Shown: positions 48,886 to 61,771 of the stretch, one piece after another
Position numbering within the stretch: the stretch's first letter is position 1
Layout of the letters: each line of letters starts with the position of its first letter
Source of the DNA: Liolophura sinensis
Taxonomy: Eukaryota; Mollusca; Polyplacophora; Chitonida; Chitonidae
DNA length: 64,000 nt
Reading direction: 5' to 3'
NCBI RefSeq assembly: GCF_032854445.1
Contig: NC_088295.1
Coordinates: forward strand, 66,695,249-66,759,248
Position numbers and translations under genes: made by a program
The notes under the pieces: generated by a model
What the model saw: the letters and a program-made list of their open reading frames with translations, nothing else
Told to the model about the DNA's origin: nothing
Databases searched by the model: none

Positions 48886-50446
48886 GACTTGGGTAAATTT
48901 GGGCATATTTGTTTCAGCTCAACACCTGTTAAGTTTTTCCAGTATTATTTCATATAGTATAAAATAGTAGTTAAAATCCACATTCAAATTTTGACAGAAG
49001 TGAAAACCGTGCAAAACTGGTGCAATTCTATTACATTAATATATATGTTTAACCTGCGAGGCCATCAAAAGTTCTGGAGTTCTGTTATAATGATTGGCTT
49101 GTCCGTTCCCGTTGAACCATCATCCTGAGGTCAGATGTGGTATGCAATAAATGTTTTACATCCCCTGGCAATCGGAGACACCAAGGTTATTAGCAAAAAA
49201 AAAAATTCGCTATGATGTAAAGATAAAACATTCCTAATGATCTGGTTTTCATGATTAACTGTGTTTTTAGAACTATTTATAGAATCACTTCTCGCGTTTA
49301 TGACTGTGGTCTATGTGATTTATTTGTAAGAAACCTTGCACAAACTAGCGCGCCCACTAGGTATTTGAAAAGTCTGCTCAATTTGTAAACGCCAATTGGA
49401 CTGGTAGCCTTCCTGCATAGCCAACAAAACATCGGTCATGGGGTACCCGTGTAGGAGTTTACAAATCCCCCAGTGCATTCGCTAGCCGCCTTGGTCAGAG
49501 AGAACCCCACCCAGCAGTTTAATAGACAATTACCTCGATCTGAGTGGACCCGTATGGATGTTTAGTAGACAAACACTAGTTGCCTTGGTAAGACAGAACC
49601 CCGCCCAGAAGTTTAATAGACAATCGCCACGGTTTGAGTGGGCCTCATATAGGAGTTTAGTAGACAACCACTAGTCGTCTTGGTCAGAGAGAACCCCACC
49701 CAGTAGCTTAATAGACAATCGCCTCGATCTGAGTGGACCCCATATAGAAGTTTAGTAGACAACGACTAGTCGCTATGGTCAGAGAGAACGCCACCCTGCG
49801 GTTTAATACATAATGGTCTGAGTGGATCCCGCACAGCAGTTTAGTGGACAACCATTAAACGCCTCGGTCTGCGGGGACCGTACCATTTAACCTTCAAACA
49901 TCAAAGCTACACAGATAACAATAGTTGCAATGATGAAGTCGGGTTCCTTTATCAAAACATTTTGATAAGGAACAATTATTATATTGTGTCCATACTTTTG
50001 CAATGTTATCCTGGTAAGCTTTCTACTGTAACGTAAAAAGAGAATACCTACGCATGCTTATATCATGAGTCACAACACAGTTGCTTTTGACATAACATTT
50101 TCGTTTTTGTTTCAGAGTTTCAGCTACGTGTACTTCAGCCCTCAAACGTGTGGTGTTTTCTGTAGACGGCAGATTGTTGAGTCTTTAGCCAAGTAGGTTC
50201 GCAAAGTACTTGGTGAGGTGTAGTGTTTTCTCAGGGCTCTGCCAGATTTTACCTACCCATTAGCCTGATCAGCATTGTAAACCAAATAATCTGTTCTCAA
50301 GAAGGGGCAAAATGGCAATAAAACAAATAATACAATGCGTCAACTCACCCATTAGTACGATAAATCATCAATAATACAAGACAGCCTTTTCGGTGCCAAG
50401 GAAATTCATGAATAATATACACATCGTTGTGTAACTACATGTACTT
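48886..50446. other. Spacer between the two duplication copies
   Basis: No gene recognised. It contains the 44/51-bp minisatellite at 49451-49890. The rest is AT-rich unique-looking sequence. Confidence 0.55.
49451..49890. repeat. Minisatellite of alternating 44- and 51-bp half-units
   Basis: The GTTTA anchor recurs at 49517, 49560, 49611, 49655, 49706, 49750, 49801 and 49839: intervals 43, 51, 44, 51, 44, 51, 38. One half-unit carries CGATCTGAGTGGACCC, the other CTAGTCGCCTTGGTCAGAGA and GAACCCCACCCAG. The true unit is thus a 95-bp dimer. Confidence 0.95.
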
Positions 50447-50534
50447 TGACTCTGTCTATACCTTTGTACTCTTTATACAATCATTATTCATGTCAGTGAT
50501 GAGACAAGGGGCGTATAAATCATGACGAAGCTCG

Positions 50535-50541
50535 TATAAAA
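50535..50541 (+). promoter_or_regulatory. Conserved TATA block, copy B
   Basis: Same block as copy A, with a second TATAAAT a little upstream near 50513. An ATGCCAGTCCA follows about 80 bp later in both copies, but the frames after it differ by an indel. Confidence 0.4.
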
Positions 50542-52999
50542 CACTCTACACTCATCTTTTGTCAGCTGGACTTGACACACAAGTGTCGGTTAATACGCAG
50601 CGTGGTAAACATGCCAGTCCAATCACCTCAGACAGAATAGTTAATCAAATCTGTTTGGGAGATATCGAGAGTTCATCAGATAAGACAATACGTATGTTCC
50701 TCCTTCTATTCAAGGGGCTATAATTTACAGAAGCCTTGATCTTTTATCAGCCAATTTTGTTTTTATAGTAGAAACATTTTGACAGTAGTCACAAACAATA
50801 TTTAAAAAATGTTTTATGTATGATAAATTAATGTTCCCTCATTTTTAAGATCGGAACTAGAAAACACGATATTGGCTGCTCTGGAGCCCAGCTAAAGAGT
50901 GGCGATATTACCTGGTATAATGTAGATCTAAAACAAAATCCATCAAACAGTGTTCATGCCAAATGAATGTAAGGAGAATCTGTTTTAAATGATATATAAA
51001 ATAGAATAACTTTCGTCAAAACTCAACCCCAGGAATCCATTTACAACTTTTCCCATATTTGAAGTCGGGTCCCCAATATTGTGACAAGCTGGAGAGGCAA
51101 AAATACACGTGTTTGACTAAGGAGTTTTCAGATAATTGCACCGAGAAGTTTTCCTTTGTAACATTGTAATTATTTAGTCTAGAGATCAAACAAGACACAT
51201 CAGTTTTCGACAAGGGGTTACACTATTAGTTCAATGTTCTGTAAATGTTTCTGTCTTTCTGTCAGAAACCGTGAAATTCTTTCAGAAGTATGATGAATTT
51301 TGGCATGTGAGTATGGACAAGTTTTTCCGATTGTGCTACCTATCCCCCTATCATTACCCCCGACGACAACAACGCTTTGCGGATTCTCCACAGGCCTTCA
51401 GACTTTAAACAAATATGAATACGCAGCAAATTATTATGAAAAAGGTCAGTGCACATATGACTTTTTTTACCTCAACTTTTCCCTAAACAAAGCATATGAG
51501 GTCAGTTTTGCCAAAACGAAAATGATATCTAATAACGTATATGTAGGTATTCCATTTCGATGGAAGATCACTAGTTTGGTAAATAAAAGACACGGGATGA
51601 TTTTCTTAGACATTATTCTGTCAGTTATATCGTTTTTCCCATCAAAATCATATGAAAACCAGTGGGGGTTTCCCAGAGTTTGGCACGCTTTCAGTAGTGT
51701 GTAGCCATTGCTTGTAAACTCAAATGCAGGCACTGAGCAATGGAGACAGTTAGGGACAGTTGATCGATGTGTGTCAATTGCAATTTTCCGTCATTTGACC
51801 TGCTTCCTTAGGTTATTAACAATCACAGTCAACTTTTTTTTAGATATCAGACTGTAAAAAGAGAATGATTTGTCAAGATCTGGGAAATCGAAAAGGGCAC
51901 TGTTTAGACAAGTGGAAAATGCACACTGCTTTGACATTAAAGGACGGAGCGCATTTCAGAAATCTAATATTTAAAAGTTTTCTATCCAAATTATCTTGAA
52001 TAATCAATATTTGCGGATGAAATACCCCAGAAAATATTTTATATTAATTTGGCCTCATGAAACTCATTAACAGAGTAGTTATTTGACAGCAATGCAATAT
52101 TTACATAATATCTTTTCTTTCAAGCTGCATTGATACAACGTTTGAAGTGAAAGTCGCATAGGGTTTTAATGAGAAGGAGCCTAGTTTGATCAAATGGCTG
52201 ATGAAACATTCAACAGGTAGTTAGACCAGATAAAAACTGATACTGTCTGACACAACTGAAAAACAACGGTTTTAATCCTTTGAGGCTTCAGTTATCGCAT
52301 TCTCCAGCAATGCAAGTAGTTTTTCGTTAGTCCAGCCTCATGGCCTGTGGTGGATAGGAGATGCATATGTCCATCACCATCCTAGAAGCATTACGGGAGA
52401 TCAACGTTTGTTCTTCTTCACCTGTTTTATAAGATTAATTTTGTCAGCAATGTCGAGAGTTATGATTAACACACAAACTTTGGGCTAACTCTGTGTTTTC
52501 GCCTCATGCTGTCCTTGAAGGGATATCGCGTCAAAACAAACACATTAATTTCCAGCTAAACACACATACATGCAACTGCAAGCCAGAATCAACGGAATTT
52601 ACAATGCGGTTATACGAGTGATAAATAAATGATGGGTTAACATCAGTATAATTTAACTGTGAGCTGTGGAAAACGTTTCTGGGAAAACTGAGCAATTTTA
52701 CGTAGAAGGATTATGCTGCCTAGAATGATTTCTTGGAGTTGACGTGGTATGCACAAGCTCATTCTACACAGGACATTTTCAGAATACATGTATTTCGCTT
52801 TAACTGGAAATGAAATGTGACATTAGACTAGAGCGAAGATTATCTATTTTAAGGTCATTTGCTGGTGACATTTTCTAGAGCAATTGTATGATACAAGGAA
52901 CGGCTTTTGTTTACCATGAGATAGAGTTTCTTGTTCTTCCAAACTAAATCATGGCATTTTAAATGATGATTCCCAAATTGTGTAGTTCGTGTAACCTAA

Positions 53000-53240
53000 C
53001 GGGGTGATATTAGGCGCTCGCCGACACTTTTGTAGTCGGTTGGGCAGTCTTGGGTTCCTCGAAAACTACTTCTTGTCCGCATATTTAGTGAAAATACGAG
53101 TAAGGCGGATGTGGAAATGTCTGCCACTAAATTACGCCAAGTCAGTTGTTTTCCCAAACTCTCCGGTACCTGCGCTCATAAAGCTCATCGCAAAAGTCTA
53201 CACGGAAACTTCCTGAGCATGGCGTTAAACAACGACCGTG
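53000..53240 (-). repeat. Degenerate SINE at the matching place in copy B
   Basis: CTTCCTGAGCATGGCGTTAA and ACAAC at 53210-53233 match the SINE end, and GTTTTCCCAAACTCTCCGGT the middle. 53003-53060 looks tRNA-like (GGTGATATTAGGCGCTCGCC). It lies where copy A has the SINE at 48201-48333. Confidence 0.5.
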
Positions 53241-53741
53241 TGAATTTACCAAATATAAAAAGATATGCCACCAGTATGACATTTTAGATTTTAAGACATA
53301 TCCCAAATTAGTGACATGAATGTATAGGTGCTTTGTTGCATCATTTTATAAACAGTACTGTAGATGTACAATTCAGATGTTGTTGGCATTTGTCTCATGT
53401 GGTTTCGTTTCTTATGGTGTCTTCTCAAGCATGCAGGTACCTATGAGTGCGACACCATTCAATCACTTTAATCCCGTTTGATATTTAACGTGCCGAGCGA
53501 AGCTTGTTAAATGAACAAACCTATCAGGATTCTTTCCCCTGAATCCGCTACTATTTGGATCCGATTTCATAACATTTCCTCAGTTCGGGCTATTATCCAG
53601 TATGACTTGCACATGAGATTTGAAATTCTTGTACGAAATGAAAGTTCTCCAACAACAGATTTTCAGTAAATCAGATGATGAATATTTATTATGACGAGGG
53701 AGGAACCAGCAGTTGACACAAGTATCAAAAAGTTGAATGTC

Positions 53742-54140
53742 ATATGGGACAGAGTCCCAGTTGAGTGTCATATGAGACAAAGTCTCACGAGACTCTTGTC
53801 TCAAATTATGATACCAAAGTTCAATTGATTTATTCTGGTATATAGTCCACTGTGGTCCACTTTTGGTATCTCGGATAATTTCTACTTGCATGGCACTGGA
53901 GCTGGATTCCCAGGTTTCGTGAGACTGGAGAGTCCCAGAATTTTGGGACTGGGAAAAGTCTCACGAGACTCCTGCCTCAAATTATGGTACCAAAGTTCAA
54001 TTGATTTACTTTGGTATATAGCCTCTGTGGTCCACTTTTGATATCTCAGACAAGTTCCTCTTGTTTGAGACTTTAGCTAGATTCTCAGGTATCGTGAGAC
54101 TGATGAGTCCCAGAATTTTGGGACTGGGAAAATTCCCAGA
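53742..54140. repeat. 176-bp tandem repeat with nested palindrome
   Basis: GTCTCACGAGACTC starts units at 53782 and 53958. Both contain ACCAAAGTTCAATTGATTTA, TGTGGTCCACTTTTG and GAGTCCCAGAATTTTGGGAC. A partial copy precedes. At 53918-53965 CGTGAGACT pairs with AGTCTCACG around an inner AGTCCCA/TGGGACT pair, so a double-stem hairpin can form. Found only in copy B. Confidence 0.9.
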
Positions 54141-56738
54141 TTTTTGACACTGTATTCCCGGCTTCCTGGGATTGATGCCCACCAAGTGTCAACTGTCTCT
54201 GAATTCTCAAACTGGATCGCAAATCACTTTTTCCGATACTGGGACTATTTCCAAAATTCACGGTACAAGAATTTTCCCACTCTTAATAAAAAATAGATAC
54301 TTACTGAGAAATCTTACCAGCAATTTGGTGTCAACTCTCGGCAAATTCCAAGGCCTTCTGCAGACGCTGAAAAATCAGCCTATTTATAGATTTCCACATG
54401 GTGTGGGAGGAGCCATGAACCAAATCAGGAGACGATGATTGGTCACAAGAGACATTTTTGACAGTTTGTAAACACAGATGACACGATAACGTCATCACGA
54501 TCGCAACCAAGAACTCCAAAATAATGCCTTTGCTTTGAAGCCAAAATGTAAATGTCAGTGTCTGAAAAGTCCATATTTTTATCCATATTACTCAAAAGTA
54601 TGACAAATTTCCACACAAGGAGGTAAAGGTTTTCCAGATAAGACAATGAAATAGAAATTCGTAATTTTTACATTATCATCACTACATAGCTGAAAAATTA
54701 TCCCAAATATGTAGGAACGCCAATACAACAACAGCAACAACATCACTCGTCCATGAAACAGGTAAACGTAAGTTTAAAACTTCCTACGAGAATAAATAAA
54801 CGCTATATTGGCAAATATTGACTTTGTAAATTAATTAGTATGGCCTCAGATAACGATCTTAACAAAACTTCCGTGAAAATTCATTAAGAAATGAATATAT
54901 GAAACTTCCCTACGTTAAATTTATTTCTTAAATCCAACTTCCTTAAATTCCGCTACAGTACAATCATTGCGAACAGACTTTCCCCGGTGTGGATAGTTTG
55001 ATTTATGCATTGTTACACATTGTTTATCAGATAGTCTGTTATTGTCGACTAAAGACAACAATTTTTTCGCGGTCACACCCATACAATATTTATGTTCAGT
55101 AGGCATACAAGTACTTAAGTAGTGGTAACATGGAGGCCTAGACCATGTGAACAACTTACTATCGATTTTGTTTCTAAATAAAAGACGTCCTCCGGGAAAT
55201 CACATAGACATTAGATGTGTGAACTACCAATGTATAACCCATAGCCCATATAAACAATTTACAATAATATCAGTGTTTTTGTAAAATCCTTTGATGGCTG
55301 CTCACGGTTACTGAAAACAAGATGATCACAAAGACGAAACACACACAACTTTCATGAAACTTCATGTCAATTTGTCGTAACTTTCCTCCTAAATTTCCGT
55401 CACCTTATGGCACTATAACCCGGAACAATGTCCAGCAAACGTTATTCGATACACTACGATACAATAATAGACTTACAGTATACAGAGTAAAACCAGATAC
55501 ACAACGGCATGGTGATAATTTGCAAATGGTCACACGTAACCCGTTAAAGTCGGCCTCTTCTTTGGTTCAATTACGGTTTCCTCCGTTACGAGTCATGGGA
55601 ATAGTTTACTTCAGTTACAAGTCACAGCATTTGTTAACAAAACCCGAACAGCATGCTGCAAACTCACAATGTTTGAAGTCGGCAGAAGGCATGGTATGGT
55701 CGGCAAGGTACAGTTTGGTCTTTCAAAGTTGGGATCTGGTTCAGACGATGTGTATTGGGTGTCCTTGGGAGGAGTGTCGAGTGGCTATCCTTCACTTATT
55801 CGAGTGTTTCTCATGTTTATTGTTGTGATAGAAATGAGTCTCGCAATTATATTACTTATGAGTCACCTAAGTATACATCATGGGTGAGCTTTTCAAATTT
55901 GAGACTTTGTTTTGGTTGAAGTCATTATAGTTGTTTACGACAAAAATTGGTTTAACTGAGGATTGGCGTAGTGCCATGGGAAAAGAAGAAATAGACATTA
56001 AAAAAAGTACCAAAATCCTATAGTCTTTTATGTAATTCACTTTTATTTAGCCATTTATTGTTAAAAACAGTACTCCTGCCCTTTTCAGTGGTATGACGAG
56101 TGTCGTGCAGGTTTACACATGTAGATGAAGGGAACCGGATTACCAGAGGCCTTCACAGCACACCTGTTAAACACCTCTTCGATGAGACGAGACTATCGTT
56201 ATAATCTGTCTGAGGACAAAACTGTGTAGCTGCCATTAATTAGAAGTATCAAACAAATATGAGAATTTGCAGCTGCTCAAGCGGATTGTCAACCTCTCTT
56301 GAAAATATGTTCTCTCAGCTGAATCGTGATCTCCATGGTGTCCGGAATTTGTAAAGCTAGGAGGTATTATCTGTAATACCATGTAGAGTTCAAACGAAAC
56401 ATGAATATGTCCATATATAAATACCTTGTGACGTCTCGACATGTTTAAGTACAAATATAGCATGCCTAAAATTTCAAGTCTTGGTAAACCATAGCTGGGT
56501 TTCTTCAAGTCAACATAGATCTACAGACAATTATAAAGGGCTGACAGTTTCAAATCCATTGAAAAAAAATCCTTCTCGTTTTACAGTATGCTCAGTTATA
56601 CATACATATAATGTCGGAAGCCCATAGGATTTTATTGCCACCTAGATCTGTAAGAATTGGCTTGTATATGAAGACAGAGAAAAAGGTTTCTCAGGATAAC
56701 CATTTGATGAAACTAAATTTCTGGGTAAGAGTTGATAT

Positions 56739-56842
56739 TATGACTCTGTCCGATTTCCCCCCAGTATAATGCCACTTATAATCGTATAAGTCAAATATTC
56801 TTGAGTATGGCGGAAAACACCAACTGAGGAAATAAATAAATT
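56739..56842 (-). repeat. SINE 3' end fragment
   Basis: GACTCTGTCCGATTTCCCCC, ATAATGCCACTTATAATCGT, TCAAATATTCTTGAGTATGG and CGGAAAACACCAA, then AAATAAATAAATT. Tail to the right. Confidence 0.75.
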
Positions 56843-58124
56843 GATTGGTTACAGCCATTGCACCAGTAAAGTCCACTTCAAACAGGAATCGATAAAACCA
56901 AGAGAGAAGATTCAGAGTTCTCACTATTTGAGTATAAAGTTCAAACCGTCTGAGTACAAAAAAGTCTGTGCAAGTTGCGTTACCAGCTTGACCGGTTACG
57001 TTACACTTCGGCTTATTTCACGCATGCATGTAACAAGTTATGTAAAATTCACACCTGCATACATTCTGTTTTATAATGATAAAAATGTGCTAAGATTAGA
57101 GTTATACCGTATCAAACTTTGGAGGTCTTTGTGACTTTTTCCCGGAATTCGAATCCGTTCTGGAATTCCCGCACTTTGCCAAACAATCACAATGCTAGTG
57201 TTCGATCAAAGTACTTCGCATTCTTTAATATACGGTGAAATATTGATTATCAACCGCTTTCGCAAATAGTTGTTACTGCTTATAACTAGATAGATATGTG
57301 TATCTGGCTAAGGCTTCGTAATCTTTCCTTTCTTAAAATACAAGGAATACTTTTCCCACACTGACGGCCTGTCATAAACAAATATATAAATCTCTATCAA
57401 TTTGATAAGAACGTCTTTTAGCCTCTTCATTTTCTCCCGTTGCTTTCATTCAAAATACCGGCCAAGCCAATGATGTCAGTACAAATATTGAAGTATTGTG
57501 TCACAGCTTGGCTCTGGAAAGAGGTAATATCGTCGATAGTATTTATTTCTTAAAGTGGACGTCTTTGTCAGTTGTAGAAAGTCATTGTTGGAAGTTTTCC
57601 ATTAGAATTAGTACACTAGTACGGATTTAACAGACTTTTACCTATAGCATTCCACGACATTTGTCACCTCCCGGAGGGTGTGTACATGCACATGTAGCTA
57701 TCTTATGTGTATTGTGGATGAGGTGGCCGACTAACCTTAACCCTTCCCATTCTACACCACAGGCACACCACGGGTGATTCGATTTTACTCTGGAGGCCAA
57801 TGGTTTATAACCGAAATGCCCCTAGAAAACGTTAAGCCTGGTGTTGTCTTCATTTTCTCATATTTTGCAAATCGGCATTTCGGACAATTAGCAAGATCAA
57901 TTCTCCCTTGTCTAATTTTGTAGCGTCAGTATACCTATATTAAATTGATGTGGTGACCTGTTCACGATTATATTGGCCATAAATACGATGACTATATACA
58001 AGCTAACATACAGGCATTGTTCATTTACAAAGAATAAACCACGTATTGCTTATGGAAATAAATGGATGCTTGGTTTTGAATGTCAGAGTCACTAAATGTG
58101 TATATATATACACTGTGCCTTTTT

Positions 58125-58375
58125 GTGGCAGGGCGATTCCATGCTGGTAAAGTGCTGCCGCTATTGACGTATTATGTGGAATACACCAGACTGGACATGA
58201 CACCCCACGCTGTCACATTATGCTCACACCAGACCAACCAGTCGTGTTTCTTTGCCAAACCTGTCAGTGCTGAGCGAGGCAGCAACAAGTACCATTCTCA
58301 AAGTCTTGACCATACCCGGATTTGGTTCCGGGTCAGCCGACTTCGAGACGGACGCTCTAACCACTAGGCCTCGGA
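58125..58375 (-). repeat. tRNA-derived SINE-like repeat
   Basis: Read on the minus strand, the right end gives CGAGGCCTAGTGGTTAGAGC, a good A-box, followed by GTCCGTCTCGAAGTCGGCTG. The B-box region is mutated (CCGGAACCAAATCCGGG). The body has ACCAGACTGGACATGACACC, CACACCAGACCAACCAGTCG and GCAGCAACAAGTACCATT. Same family as 1120-1335, different from the AAATAAAT-tailed SINE. Confidence 0.7.
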
Positions 58376-60204
58376 AGACGCTGCATATTCTGAAAGATTT
58401 ATGATTGAATATTCTCTTAACAAGGTGTCTATGAAATCAGCGTGTCATTGCAGTTCAATATTTGAAACAAGCGGCTTTCAAACAGCATTATTCAAGGTCA
58501 CGTATACATTGCACTGAGCTTTTAGGGAAATATTTTAATTTGCATGTCACTGAATGATGTTAGAGAGGTTTGCGAAATACGTCATCAGTGTTCAATAAAA
58601 AAGGGCTCCTGACCTCATTCACTAGACTTGACCAGTGGTTCCTAAGATGAATATTCATACGAGAAAAAAATGTTTTATTTTTTCAAAATTAGGCTATTTG
58701 TGCAAACCGCCGTCTGTCAAGTTTCTTTTTATTAGGAGACGACAAAGAAAATTGAAGAAAGACAAATGTCAGCGCTGATCATTCAAGGCACGTCATTTCT
58801 CAGTAGATGGAGCAGTGGGAAGTAAATTACATGTAAGCACGTATGTGATGAGATAACATGTCTTGGTGACACAATTGTCTGGAAACATAATTGGAAGCAT
58901 GTGGGTACGCGAGTATTGCAAACCCCTGAACCCGGTAAACACACGCAATAGAATGAGCAACAGTTTTTACTAGGAAAATAAAAAGCTTCATGACAAAAAT
59001 ATCGTTATGTCACTAATATCAGATGTACTCATTCATCGTACAGTTTTGAGGAGTTGAGGAACAATTTTGTTACCTACGTCACTGTCTCTCTTCGTCAATA
59101 CCTTGCTTTCAGGTAATAAAAAGTCTCTAGCAGACTCCGAGGCCCATACCAACTTTTCCACCGTTCTGCCCAAGACTAATTCTCCCCGTGGACATATTGT
59201 CCGCCCCCATGGCTCAAATCTAGGGCTGTATTACTTCCATTGATATTTTAAAATATCCCAAGGCGTGGACTTTATAACATTTTTTGACATTAACTTAACA
59301 AGTTGTTAACACACCTCTACCTTTCTTCCGTTTCAAGCATCAACGATAAGACCGAGTAGGCGGACACTCCAATTTGCGTCTGCGACCTGGAGGGGATGCT
59401 TCCCTGCGTGAAATTATCTATTCCTTAATCCACATCAATTTGCAGATTCTAAGGTAGACGAACACATGCAGAGTAAATAGCAATCATTTTAATATCCATA
59501 ATCTCTTGGGCGTTAACTATCTGAGGTAAATATGATTATAGCTTAGATAAAGTTTCTAGTCACAAATACATATCCATTGCTGATTTTATTGTGTACATGT
59601 ACATTGTAGTTGAGGAGACGTGGCATGATAAACTTAGGGAATATAAAAACTGCTGACGATCTCAGTTTGCTTCACTTCCTACCACAAAGGCAATAATAAA
59701 CTAATTTCGACAGATGGCAACGAATACTTAAATACTGACAAGTGGGGAATGCATCCTTAAAATTAATTAATTCCCATCAAGGTTTCATGTCATTGATCTG
59801 TTCTCATTGTTATATTAGTAGATGACATATTATCAAAACTGACATCACCCCGAGGAATATTCACTTACTCACTGTGAAATAAACCCTGATTATATCCTTG
59901 ATTGATCACATTGTGTCTGTCCACAGACAAACACACAACTGACGTTAACATACACCGTTGTGTTCAAATGTTGTAATTGTAAGTTGAATTTAATGCAGCA
60001 TTGAGGTTTACATAAAATTTGGGCAACATCTATAAATTTAATATTCAATTCTATTCTTTATATGACTAATAGAGAGCAGAATTATCCGCAGACTACTGTG
60101 CATTTAGAGGGCAGCGTCTGAGTACTTTACAGAGGCGGCTCTTTGACGAGCCATGCATGTAGTGTGTAGCTCGGTTTGTTGGTCGCATCGTGGACTCTCG
60201 ACTA

Positions 60205-60340
60205 ATTAGCACAATTTAAGGCCTTGGTGAAATGCCTAGCAATCACTCACCACGAGGGAGCCTCCATTTAAACGCACGGTGCACCTTGTGATTTCCGCCT
60301 CCACAGCCCCGTCAAGAAAAGGTCAACATACGAGTCAGCC
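60205..60340. repeat. Interspersed repeat, copy 2 (partner at 36855-37085)
   Basis: AATTAGCACAATTTAAGGCC, TTGGTGAAATGCC, CAATCACTC, CCATTTAAACGCACGG and GATTTCCGCCTCCACAGCCC follow copy 1 in order. Confidence 0.6.
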
Positions 60341-61636
60341 AAAAAATTCCTGTCCAGTCAGAGCAGTTTTAATATATCTAGGATTGGTTTAGAGTAGAAG
60401 ATATCTGTCTATGAATCGTCTGTACACATCGCTAGGTAGTGGCTACAGTTTTACCATCTGGATTCTAGACATTTTAAATAGATCAGTGTTGGCTTGAAGA
60501 TAGACAATAGTGGCATTCTCGATCCACATCTGAGCTCCAATTTGACCAATCCCTCCGACCTCAAATAATGTGAATGTCATATACAAAACTGTTTACAAAT
60601 ACATAACATTTGTATAAAGGCTTTTTGTTCTTTTATTAAAAAGAGCATGGTTGATATATATAGCAACATTTTATGGCAAGACATTTAATAAAAGTACTTG
60701 ATTAGGCAATAACCTCAAGTTGTTTTTGTTGAAAAATATACTGGTACACGTGAAATATGTCTACATATTTTGAACTGAATGATACATCGACAGGTACATA
60801 CGCCTTCATATTATCTTCATTCTGCCTGGAAGTCCGATAATGCTAGCTTTGACGGGGTTCCTTGCTTTCTGCCAGACATCGCATAACACAGCTCTCGAGA
60901 TTGAATGAATGTAAAATGTTACTCTTGGGGAACCTGTAGTACTAGTACTGCCGATAGTCGATTTGCCGAACATTTAGCCAGGAACAGATGCCCTGTAACA
61001 TACCACGTATTACGAGTCTACTGTAAATGTGTTTGATATATTCATGTGTCATTTTAAGCTTGCCATGCATCAGCCTTTTTTGGCAATAAATGTCCAAGAA
61101 AGCTTTGAAGAACAATTTTTGCTTGGATGTTGGCTCCCGAAAGGTGATTTGAATCGTTATTGTTTTCTCTGACAGAATTTACTTTGGGCATCTACATATA
61201 ATCTGCACTCAAGATTTTTTCCGTGAAATATTTTCTTTATCATGAGTTTCTTCACCAAAAACATTACAGGAACACGGAAAGAAAACAAACACATTAATTC
61301 CATGCTAATATTCTTAGTTAAGTGAATGATTTAATTGTTGTTTCCTGTATTGTAGTATTGATTTATGTGTTTTCTTGCTGTGTATAAAGTGGACTTAAGC
61401 ATTTTTGAGTTTCAAGATGCGGCATGGCCGTTTCAGTGCTGGCAAATTTATAGTCCATATAGGCTTCTAAGAGGCGACCCCATAACGTTTCGAAGGTACA
61501 TATATAGAATGTGGGTCGGATAATATATTCCGGACATGTGTGTTACTCCTCCAACGTAGACCTAACATTGTAACCACCAAAAGTGCTAACACGTCTTACG
61601 TTAACACTCTGCTCCTTTGAGTTTAATTTAATCTCA

Positions 61637-61771
61637 CGTTGGCTTCCTCTCCATTCGTACGTGACAAGGTCTGCCATCAATCTGCAGATGCATTTTTCCT
61701 GCCATAATGCTGGCCGCACTTGTGTATATGAAATATTCATGAATACGGTGTAAAACACCATTCAAACAAAT
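61637..61771 (-). repeat. SINE copy, 3' half
   Basis: TTGGCTTCCTCTCCATTCGT, GTGACAAGGTCTGCCATCAA, CCATAATGCTGGCCGCACTT, TATGAAATATTCATGAATAC and GGTGTAAAACACC, then an A-rich tail. Confidence 0.8.

Larger units (their letters stand above)
50447..55150. repeat. Segmental duplication copy B
   Basis: Second copy, about 5 kb downstream of copy A. It lacks the MITE of copy A near 51400 and has about 1.3 kb extra between 53350 and 54950, including the 176-bp repeats. The last matching stretch (GGTCACACC, TTCAGTAGGCATACAAGTAC) reaches about 55150. The 134-codon open frame at 51300-51704 is not preserved in copy A and is probably chance. Confidence 0.88.

Noticed and set aside
51300-51704. 134-codon open frame in duplication copy B
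   Set aside because: The matching part of copy A is broken by indels and stops, so there is no sign of coding constraint.
55364-55828. 154-codon open frame, the longest not assigned to a known gene
   Set aside because: No recognisable domain or signal peptide, no splice context, and a second open frame overlaps it. Probably chance.
58300-58372. tRNA gene on the minus strand
   Set aside because: The A-box is good but the B-box is mutated and there is no closed acceptor stem. It is the head of a SINE.
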